Source of the DNA: Celeribacter baekdonensis
GTDB taxonomy: Bacteria > Pseudomonadota > Alphaproteobacteria > Rhodobacterales > Rhodobacteraceae
Direction of reading: 5' to 3'
NCBI RefSeq assembly: GCF_900102315.1
Contig: NZ_FNBL01000001.1
Span: forward strand, 62,001-126,000
DNA length: 64,000 nt
Part shown: positions 51,019-58,241 of the stretch, piece after piece
Position numbering within the stretch: the first letter of the stretch is position 1
How the letters are laid out: each line of letters starts with the position of its first letter
Made by a program: the position numbers and the translations under genes
The notes under the pieces: generated by a model
Databases searched by the model: none
Told to the model about the DNA's origin: nothing
Seen by the model: only the letters and a program-made list of their open reading frames with translations

Positions 51019-52194
51019 ATGAAGAAACTGCTTTTGGCGTCCACCGCCGCAACCCTTTTCTCCGCTGCGGCCTTCGCAGAAGAGGTCAAGGTCGGCGTGA
51101 TCCTTGGCTACACGGGCCCGATTGAATCTCTGACCCCCGACATGGCCGCAAGTGCGGAATTGGCCTTTAAAGAAATCAATGACAGCGGCATGTTTCTGGA
51201 CGGTTCGACCATCACCCCCGTGCGCGCCGACAGCACCTGTGTGGACGCCGCCGCGGCTTCTGCGGCTGCCGAGCGTTTGATCACCTCTGACGGTATCGTT
51301 GCCATCATGGGCGCGGATTGTTCCGGCGTGACTGGCGCGATCCTGTCCAATGTGGCCGTGCCAAATGGTGTGGTGATGATCTCTCCGTCGGCCACCTCGC
51401 CGGGTCTGACCACGGTCGAAGACAATGACCTGTTCTTCCGCACCTCGCCGTCTGACGCGCGCCAAGGCGCTGTTTTGGCTGATGTTTTGAAAGAAAAAGG
51501 CATCACATCGGTGGCTGTGACCTACACCAATTCCGATTACGGCAAAGGCCTATCCGATGCGTTCGCGGCCTCCTATGATGGCGAAATCACCATCAACACC
51601 TCGCATGAAGACGGCAAAGCCGACTATTCCGCCGAAATCGCCGCACTGGCCTCGGCTGGTGGCGAAATGCTTGTCGTGTTGGGCTATGTCGACCAAGGCG
51701 GCAAAGGCATCATTCAAGCCTCCGCTGACACCGGCGCGTTTGACATGTTCCTCTTGGGCGACGGCATGTATGGCGACAGCTTGATCGCCGATCTGGGTGA
51801 CGTGGTCGAAGGGTCCCTCGGTATCGTGCCATGGGCCGAAGGTGCGGGCACCGACGCGTTCAACGCTTTGGGCGAAGCGGCGGGCATCAACGTCTCCTCC
51901 GCTTACACCCGCGAATCCTATGACGCGGGCGCTTTGATCGCTTTGGCCATGGCCAAAGGCGGTGCGGCGACCAAGGACGCCGTGGCGGCCAACGTTTTGG
52001 ATGTGGCCAACGCACCGGGCGAGCCGATCTTGCCGGGCGAGTTGGACAAGGCGCTTAAAATCCTCTCCGAGGGGGGGGATGTCAACTATGTCGGTGCAAC
52101 CAATGTGGAATTGATCGGACCGGGCGAGGCCGCTGGCTCCTACCGCTATTACACGATCAAAGACGGCGCGTTTGAAACCGTTTCGATCCGCTAA
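51019..52194 (+). CDS. livJ: Branched-chain amino acid ABC transporter substrate-binding protein
   Basis: A 391-aa periplasmic binding protein of the LIV type (Peripla_BP_6). Seen: a signal peptide (KKLLLASTAATLFSAAAFA-EEV), the start VGVILGYTGPIESLTPDMAASAELAFKEIN, the Cys pair near DSTCVD and GADCSGVTGA, and FRTSPSDARQGAVLADVL. It is the first gene of a complete operon: binding protein, two ATPases and two permeases. Members of this family also bind other amino acids or aromatic acids, so branched-chain specificity is inferred. Confidence 0.9.
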   Translation: MKKLLLASTAATLFSAAAFAEEVKVGVILGYTGPIESLTPDMAASAELAFKEINDSGMFLDGSTITPVRADSTCVDAAAASAAAERLITSDGIVAIMGADCSGVTGAILSNVAVPNGVVMISPSATSPGLTTVEDNDLFFRTSPSDARQGAVLADVLKEKGITSVAVTYTNSDYGKGLSDAFAASYDGEITINTSHEDGKADYSAEIAALASAGGEMLVVLGYVDQGGKGIIQASADTGAFDMFLLGDGMYGDSLIADLGDVVEGSLGIVPWAEGAGTDAFNALGEAAGINVSSAYTRESYDAGALIALAMAKGGAATKDAVAANVLDVANAPGEPILPGELDKALKILSEGGDVNYVGATNVELIGPGEAAGSYRYYTIKDGAFETVSIR

Positions 52195-52212
52195 GAGCCG
52201 CATAGGATGAGA

Positions 52213-52247
52213 TGGCCCGGAGATCTGTCACTTGACGCTCCGGGCCA
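52213..52247 (+). terminator. Hairpin after livJ
   Basis: A perfect 10-bp inverted repeat TGGCCCGGAG / CTCCGGGCCA with a 15-nt loop, followed by TATTTCTT. It is placed just after the binding-protein gene, as in the pst operon. Confidence 0.8.
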
Positions 52248-52304
52248 TATTTCTTATCCGGTCCCATTCGCTTAACAGCCGGATCAAAAACGGGGATACA
52301 CCAT

Positions 52305-53090
52305 ATGATCGAAGTGCGTGATCTGCACATGCATTTCGGCGGTTTTCGTGCAGTGGACGGGGCTTCGCTTACGCTTGAGCAAGGCACGATCACGGGGCTC
52401 ATTGGGCCCAATGGCGCGGGAAAAACGTCGCTTTTCAATTGCATCGCCGGGGTTTTGACCCCGACCTCTGGACAGGTGTTGTTTGACGGTGAGGACATCA
52501 CCGGGCTCAAACCGCACCATCTTTTTGCCAAGGGCATTTTGCGCACGTTCCAGATCGCGCATGAGTTCTCAAGCATGACGGTGCGCGAGAACCTGATGAT
52601 GGTGCCTGCGGGGCAAACCGGCGAGACGCTGGTCAATGCGTGGTTCAAACGCAAACAGATCGCCGCCGAGGAACGCGCTTTGCGCGAAAAGGCCGATGAA
52701 GTCCTTGAGTTTCTGACCATTTCCCATATCGCGGATTTGAAAGCGGGCGAGATTTCCGGCGGTCAGAAAAAGCTTTTGGAGCTGGGCCGCACGATGATGG
52801 TCGATGCCAAAATGGTGTTTCTCGATGAGGTTGGCGCGGGCGTCAACCGCACGCTGTTGTACACGATTGGCGATGCGATCAAACGGCTCAACGTGGAGCG
52901 CGGCTATACGTTTTGCATGATTGAGCATGACATGGAGTTCATCAAACAGCTGTGCGATCCGGTCATTGTGATGGCCGAGGGCAAGGTGATGGCGACGGGC
53001 ACGTCGAGCGAGATCATGAGCAATGACGCGGTGATCGAGGCCTATTTGGGCACGGGCGTGAAAAACAAAAAACCGGAGGGTGCCGAATGA
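52305..53090 (+). CDS. livG: Branched-chain amino acid ABC transporter ATPase LivG
   Basis: A 261-aa ATP-binding subunit. Seen: Walker A GPNGAGKTSLFNCIAG (about 34-49), the signature EISGGQKKLLELGRTMM, Walker B MVFLDEVGAGVN (a DEV in place of the more common DEP), and the LivG-type C-terminal VMAEGKVMATG. It ends in a four-base overlap with livF (ATGA). It works with LivF on the inner face of the transporter. Confidence 0.92.
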   Translation: MIEVRDLHMHFGGFRAVDGASLTLEQGTITGLIGPNGAGKTSLFNCIAGVLTPTSGQVLFDGEDITGLKPHHLFAKGILRTFQIAHEFSSMTVRENLMMVPAGQTGETLVNAWFKRKQIAAEERALREKADEVLEFLTISHIADLKAGEISGGQKKLLELGRTMMVDAKMVFLDEVGAGVNRTLLYTIGDAIKRLNVERGYTFCMIEHDMEFIKQLCDPVIVMAEGKVMATGTSSEIMSNDAVIEAYLGTGVKNKKPEGAE

Positions 53091-53794
53091 CGTTCCTCCA
53101 CGCAAGCGAGATGCGCGGCGGTTATGGCTCTGGCGCGGATATTCTGCACGGCTGTACCCTGACCGTGCAAAAAGGCGAGATTGCCGTCATCGTCGGCCCC
53201 AATGGCGCGGGCAAATCCACCGCGATGAAGGCGGTGTTTGGGATGTTGAACCTGCGCGAGGGCCATGTGCATCTGGGCGGCGAAGACATCACCCAATTGT
53301 CCCCCCAAGAGCGCGTCTACAAAGGCATGGGCTTTGTGCCCCAGACCCACAATATTTTCCCGACCATGACGGTGCGCGAGAATTTGGAAATGGGCGCGTT
53401 CATTCGCAATGATGACGTCGAAGAGACGATTGAACAGGTCTATGAGCTGTTTCCGGCAGTCAAAGACAAGCGCAACCAAAACGCGGGCGAGTTGTCCGGG
53501 GGGCAACGCCAACAGGTCGCTGTCGGTCGCGCGCTGATGACCCAACCGAAATTGTTGATGCTGGATGAACCGACCGCAGGTGTCTCGCCCATCGTGATGG
53601 ACGAGCTGTTTGACCGGATCATCGAGGTCGCCCGCACCGGGATTTCCATCCTCATGGTCGAACAAAACGCCCGCCAAGCGCTTGAAATCGCGGACAAAGG
53701 CTATGTGCTTGTCCAAGGCGCCAATGCTTACACCGACACGGGGGCGGCCCTTTTGGCCAACCCCGAAGTTCGCCGCACATTCTTGGGGGGCTAA
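53087..53794 (+). CDS. livF: Branched-chain amino acid ABC transporter ATPase LivF
   Basis: A 235-aa ATP-binding subunit. Seen: Walker A GPNGAGKSTAMKAVFGML (about 38-55), signature ELSGGQRQQVAVGRALM, Walker B LLMLDEPTAGVSPIV and H-loop LMVEQNARQALEIAD with the Gln/Asn typical of LivF. The stop is directly followed by the livH start. Confidence 0.93.
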   Translation: MTFLHASEMRGGYGSGADILHGCTLTVQKGEIAVIVGPNGAGKSTAMKAVFGMLNLREGHVHLGGEDITQLSPQERVYKGMGFVPQTHNIFPTMTVRENLEMGAFIRNDDVEETIEQVYELFPAVKDKRNQNAGELSGGQRQQVAVGRALMTQPKLLMLDEPTAGVSPIVMDELFDRIIEVARTGISILMVEQNARQALEIADKGYVLVQGANAYTDTGAALLANPEVRRTFLGG

Positions 53795-53797
53795 GTG

Positions 53798-54808
53798 ATG
53801 GATATCCTCAACGCCTTCGTGGCCTTCGCCAATTTTGTCCTTATCCCTGCCACCGCCTACGGCGCGCAGCTTGCGCTGGGGGCTTTGGGCGTCACGTTGA
53901 TTTACGGCGTGCTGCGGTTCTCAAACTTTGCCCATGGCGAAACCATGTCCTTTGGCGCGATGGTGGTTGTGCTGGTCACGGCGCTGTTTCAAAGCTGGGG
54001 CCTCTCGCTTGGGCCGCTGCCGACCGCCCTTCTCGCCCTACCCTTTGGCATCTTGGTCACGGCGCTGTTGCTTTTGACCACCGACCGCGTGGTCTATAAG
54101 TTCTACCGTAAAGTCAAAGCCGCCCCCGTCATGTTGGTGATCGTCTCCACCGGGGTGATGTTTGTCATGAACGGCGTCGTGCGCATGGTCGTGGGCACAG
54201 AAGACCGCCGCTTTGCCGATGGCGCGCGCTTCCTCGTCAATGCCCGCGATTTCAAAGCCTGGTCGGGCCTGGACGAAGGGCTTGCGATCAAAACCACCCA
54301 AGTGATCACCGTCGTCGTCGCCCTGATCACCGTGGCAGCGCTGTTTTGGTTTTTGAACAAAACCCGCACCGGCAAATCCATGCGCGCCTTTTCTGATAAC
54401 GAAGATTTGGCGCTCTTGTCCGGCATCAACCCGGAGCGTGTGGTCACGATCACATGGCTTTTGGTCGCCGCTCTCGCCACCATCGCGGGCGCGCTTTATG
54501 GTTTGGACAAATCGTTCAAACCCTTTATTTATCAACAACTTCTCTTGCCGGTCTTCGCGGCCGCCATCGTTGGCGGTATCGGCAATCCGTTGGGCGCGAT
54601 TGCGGGCGGGTTTGTCATTGCCTTTTCCGAGGTGACCCTGACCTACGCCTTCAAAAAGGTGATCACCTATCTCAGCCCAGACAGTTGGAGCCCCGACGGT
54701 TTGGTCCAGCTTTTGTCGACGGATTACAAATTTGCCGTCTCTTTCGCCATCCTGATCATCGTGTTGTTGTTCAAACCCACGGGTCTCTTTAAGGGGCAAT
54801 CGATATGA
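53798..54808 (+). CDS. livH: Branched-chain amino acid ABC transporter permease LivH
   Basis: A 336-aa inner-membrane permease (BPD_transp_2) with about eight hydrophobic segments. Seen: ALGVTLIYGVLRFSNFAHGETMSFGAM (family N-terminal signature) and the coupling loop MRAFSDNEDLALLSGINPERVVTITW. The ATG at 53798 follows the livF stop by three bases; a GTG immediately before is an alternative. It overlaps livM by four bases. Confidence 0.92.
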   Translation: MDILNAFVAFANFVLIPATAYGAQLALGALGVTLIYGVLRFSNFAHGETMSFGAMVVVLVTALFQSWGLSLGPLPTALLALPFGILVTALLLLTTDRVVYKFYRKVKAAPVMLVIVSTGVMFVMNGVVRMVVGTEDRRFADGARFLVNARDFKAWSGLDEGLAIKTTQVITVVVALITVAALFWFLNKTRTGKSMRAFSDNEDLALLSGINPERVVTITWLLVAALATIAGALYGLDKSFKPFIYQQLLLPVFAAAIVGGIGNPLGAIAGGFVIAFSEVTLTYAFKKVITYLSPDSWSPDGLVQLLSTDYKFAVSFAILIIVLLFKPTGLFKGQSI

Positions 54809-56121
54809 CACAATCCGACATGAAAAAATCGAGGGCTCCGCTGTATTTCTTGGCGATGGCACTGCTGATCTCGGCGGTTGGCCTGTTGCAATCGTGGAAC
54901 TCCGCGCTGTCCATCCTCAACATGGGGCTGATCTCGGCGATCATGGCCTTGGGGGTGAACCTGCAATGGGGCTATGCGGGGCTGTTTAACGTTGGCGTCA
55001 TGGGCTTTGTCGCATTGGGTGGCTTGGCCGTTGTGCTGACCTCGATGCCGCCGGTCCCGGCCGCGTGGTCGGCGGGCGGCGGGCGCATCATCGCCGCGCT
55101 TGTGGTCGGTGTCATGATCATCGCGGGCGCTGCCGTGTTGTGGAAACGGATGCCAAAAGGCCGGACGCGCGGCTTGGTTTTGACTGCCGTTCTGATCCTT
55201 GGGTTCTTCCTGTTCCGATTCCTGTTGGACCCGGCGGTTGCGGCGATTGAAGCGGTCGATCCGGCGGTCTCCGGCTATCTTGGCGGGCTTGGCTTGCCGG
55301 TGATTTTGGCTTGGCCTGTGGGCGGGATCTTGGCGGCGGGCGCAGCTTGGCTTGTGGCCAAAACCGCGCTCGGGTTGCGCTCTGATTATCTGGCCATTGC
55401 CACACTGGGCATCGCCGAGATCATCCTTGCGGTGATGAAAAACGAAGATTGGCTGTCGCGCGGCGTCAAAAACGTCAACGGGCTGCCCCGTCCCGTGCCG
55501 AATGAAATCGACTTGCAAAACGCGCAATGGTTTTTGGACATGATGGTCCGGTTCGGCATGGACCCGACCACGGGGTCGTCGATTTTTGTCAAACTTCTTT
55601 ATGCCTTGCTGTTTCTGGCGGTGATCATTCTGATCGTCACGGCGATGGAATTGGCGCTCAAAAGCCCTTGGGGCCGGATGATGCGCGCGATCCGCGACAA
55701 TGAAACCGCCGCCGAAGCCATGGGCAAAAATGTCACCGGGCGGCATTTGCAAATCTTCGTGTTGGGGGCGGCGATCATCGGCGTTGCGGGCGCGATGATG
55801 ACCACGCTTGACGGTCAGCTCACCCCCACCACCTACCAACCGCTGCGCTACACCTTCCTCGTCTGGGTCATGGTGATCGTCGGCGGATCGGGCAACAATT
55901 GGGGCGCGGTTTTGGGCGGCATGTTGATTTGGTTCCTGTGGATCGAGGTCGAACCGATTGGCGCATGGATCGTCAATGTGATCACTTCGGGCATGGACGA
56001 TGGCTCGTCGTTTAAGGCTGGATTGATCGAACGCGTGGCCTATATGCGCTATTTGACCATGGGCGTGATCCTTTTGGTCGTGCTGCGGTTTTCACCGCGC
56101 GGGTTGTTGCCAGAAAAATAA
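54805..56121 (+). CDS. livM: Branched-chain amino acid ABC transporter permease LivM
   Basis: A 438-aa inner-membrane permease with about ten hydrophobic segments. Seen: NMGLISAIMALGVNLQWGYAGLFNVGVMGFVALG (family signature), the insertion with VKNVNGLPRPVPNEIDL characteristic of LivM, and the coupling loop MMRAIRDNETAAEAMGKNVTGRHLQIFVL. It completes the transporter channel with LivH. Confidence 0.92.
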   Translation: MTQSDMKKSRAPLYFLAMALLISAVGLLQSWNSALSILNMGLISAIMALGVNLQWGYAGLFNVGVMGFVALGGLAVVLTSMPPVPAAWSAGGGRIIAALVVGVMIIAGAAVLWKRMPKGRTRGLVLTAVLILGFFLFRFLLDPAVAAIEAVDPAVSGYLGGLGLPVILAWPVGGILAAGAAWLVAKTALGLRSDYLAIATLGIAEIILAVMKNEDWLSRGVKNVNGLPRPVPNEIDLQNAQWFLDMMVRFGMDPTTGSSIFVKLLYALLFLAVIILIVTAMELALKSPWGRMMRAIRDNETAAEAMGKNVTGRHLQIFVLGAAIIGVAGAMMTTLDGQLTPTTYQPLRYTFLVWVMVIVGGSGNNWGAVLGGMLIWFLWIEVEPIGAWIVNVITSGMDDGSSFKAGLIERVAYMRYLTMGVILLVVLRFSPRGLLPEK

Positions 56122-56155
56122 AGCGCTGATGGTCGGCCAAACACAGGGGCTCAAA

Positions 56156-56743
56156 ATGCGTTTGCTTGCGGGAATATGTGCGGCGGGGAATTCAAGCCGG
56201 ATGGGGTTTGACAAATTGTCGACCCCGCCATCCCTGCACTCCCCCGACACGCTTTTGCGTCGGGCCATTACGGCGGCGAAGGGCCATGATATTTTGGTCG
56301 CTTTGCCGCCGGACACCCATCCGTATTTCGCCAGCCGTCGGGCCATATTGCGGCGGCGCGATGCCTTTGTCTGTGTCGAACAAGCCAATGACGGCCTGTC
56401 CGCGACGTTGAAATGCTTGGCCAAAGCGGCGATTTCAGGCGGCTATGACGGGTTGATCGTGATGCTGGCCGATCTGCCTTTCATCACCGCCGCGCATCTT
56501 GACACTTTGGTTGCGCTGTTTGAAACCTTTGAGGGCACGCAGAGTGTGCGCGCGATGAGCCAAAGCGGGCGCGATGGTCATCCGGTGATCTTTCCCGCCT
56601 CCCTTTTGCCCGAATTTGACAGGCTCACCGGCGATCATGGCGCGCAGGAATTGATGGCAAAATACGGTGCCAAACGGGTGGAAATGCCGTCCGAGGCGGC
56701 GACTTGGGACATGGATACGCTGGAGGATTGGCGTCAGATGTGA
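56156..56743 (+). CDS. MocA/MobA-like nucleotidyltransferase (molybdenum cofactor cytidylyltransferase family)
   Basis: A 195-aa NTP_transf_3 protein. The family adds CMP or GMP to molybdopterin. Seen: the NTP-binding GICAAGNSSRMGFDK (about 6-20), a variant of the usual LAAGxSxRMGxxK, the metal-binding LIVMLADLPFIT (about 97-108) and GRDGHPVIFPA typical of MocA. It starts at ATG 56156, 35 bp after livM. It is smaller than many members but complete. Molybdenum enzymes are not encoded here; some relatives act on other substrates. Confidence 0.8.
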   Translation: MRLLAGICAAGNSSRMGFDKLSTPPSLHSPDTLLRRAITAAKGHDILVALPPDTHPYFASRRAILRRRDAFVCVEQANDGLSATLKCLAKAAISGGYDGLIVMLADLPFITAAHLDTLVALFETFEGTQSVRAMSQSGRDGHPVIFPASLLPEFDRLTGDHGAQELMAKYGAKRVEMPSEAATWDMDTLEDWRQM

Positions 56744-56784
56744 CCTCTGACCCGCTGTTTCTTTAAATCAATTTGGCCCTTAAA

Positions 56785-58035
56785 ATGACCCTTCGCCCGC
56801 TCCACCGTTTCATACTGGCCAGTGGCCTGACCAATTTGGCCGATGGCATTGCCACGGTGGCTTGGGCTTGGCTCGCGTCACTGTTGACCCGCGATCCGGT
56901 CTGGATCGCTTTGGTGCCTGTGGCCCTGCGCTTGCCTTGGGCGCTCTGTGCCATTCCTGCGGGGATCATCACCGATCGCGCCGATCGGCGGGTGTTGATT
57001 TTGCGGATGGACGCCCTGCGCGCGGTGGCGTTTTTGGCGGTGGGCGTGGCGATTGTCTCCGCCCTGCCCCTCGCGCCCGCCCCCGCCAGCGGCATCTCCA
57101 ACCTTTGGCTGTTCTGGGCGCTTCTGTGCGGGGCCAGCGTGGTCGGTGTCGCCGAAGTGTTTCGCGACAATGCGGCCCAAACCATGTTGCCGACGCTCGT
57201 CCCACATGCCGAACTTGAAACCGCAAACGGGCGACTTTGGAGTGTGGAACTGATTGGCAACGCTTTGATTGGGCCGGCTTTCGGCGCGATGTTGATCGGT
57301 TTTGCCCTGCCCGCGCCGTTTCTTTTGAATGCGATCAGCTATTTTGCCGCCATTTTCCTTGTGCTGCGGATCAAGGGCGTGTTTCGCGCGGCGGGCACGC
57401 GCGCCCGCGATTGGCGCGCGGAACTCAAAGAAGGCGCGGCCTTTTTGCGTGCCGCCCCCGTGCTGCGTAGCCTTGCGTGGATCACCGGGTTTTGGAATCT
57501 GCTATTTCATATGATGATGATCGCACTTGTCCTGCATGTTCAGGAAAACCTGGGCCTAAACGCACAGGTTTATGGGCTGATTTTGGCCTCGGGGGCGGTG
57601 GGCGGCATTTTGGGCGGATGGCTCGGCGGCGGCATTATCCGCGTGCTTGGGCCAAGCCGGTCGGCTCAACTGGCGTTGCTGGCCTCTGCTCCGATCTTTC
57701 TCGCCATCGCATTCGCGCCCGGTCCGGTGAGTTTGGGACTGACATTGGCGGTGTTTGAATTTTTGGGGCTGATTTGGAACACGGTTTCCGTGTCCTATCG
57801 ACAGCGCGCCATCCCCGACGCCCTTTTGGGTCGGGTCAACAGCCTCTATCGGCTTTTCGCCTGGGGCATGATGCCGATTGGTCTTGTATTGTCGGGACTG
57901 ATTGCGCGTGGCGCACAGGGCGTTGTGGCCCGTGACATGGCTATTCTGATGCCGATTTTGGTCGCCGCTCTGGGCGCGTTTATTCTTGCTTTTATCGGAT
58001 GGAAAGCGCTCGGGCGCGGTTTTGGCGCAGACTGA
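56785..58035 (+). CDS. MFS transporter (EntS/MFS_3 type)
   Basis: A 416-aa major facilitator protein with about twelve hydrophobic segments, similar in layout to the enterobactin exporter EntS and other MFS_3 efflux proteins. Seen: FILASGLTNLADGIATVAWAWLASLLTRDP at the start, the motif-A-like GIITDRADRRVLILRMD loop, and the conserved FRDNAAQTMLPTLV between helices 4 and 5. The ATG at 56785 is preferred to an upstream TTG. The substrate is unknown. It is convergent with the RTX gene. Confidence 0.82.
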   Translation: MTLRPLHRFILASGLTNLADGIATVAWAWLASLLTRDPVWIALVPVALRLPWALCAIPAGIITDRADRRVLILRMDALRAVAFLAVGVAIVSALPLAPAPASGISNLWLFWALLCGASVVGVAEVFRDNAAQTMLPTLVPHAELETANGRLWSVELIGNALIGPAFGAMLIGFALPAPFLLNAISYFAAIFLVLRIKGVFRAAGTRARDWRAELKEGAAFLRAAPVLRSLAWITGFWNLLFHMMMIALVLHVQENLGLNAQVYGLILASGAVGGILGGWLGGGIIRVLGPSRSAQLALLASAPIFLAIAFAPGPVSLGLTLAVFEFLGLIWNTVSVSYRQRAIPDALLGRVNSLYRLFAWGMMPIGLVLSGLIARGAQGVVARDMAILMPILVAALGAFILAFIGWKALGRGFGAD

Positions 58036-58169
58036 GGCCGCGAAGCCGGAAAAGCGGTGATGTGATACGCAAGACAATGCAGATCAGCCAAGGCTATAGA
58101 TAATCCTCTGGTGGCCCAGCCCCCTGTGGCCACCGAGGTTCCCGGCGCAGGTGAACGTGTCACCAACGC

Positions 58170-58240
58170 CGGGAGAGCGTTCTTTAAAGCGTTGCGCCTT
58201 TCCCCTGTCTCAGGTGAAAGGCGTGACGTTTTTAGCTTGG
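58170..58240 (-). terminator. Hairpin at the 3' end of the RTX gene
   Basis: CGCCTTTC...GAAAGGCG inverted repeat at about 58195-58224, just after the RTX stop on the minus strand. No long T-run is present. Confidence 0.45.
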
Positions 58241-58241
58241 A

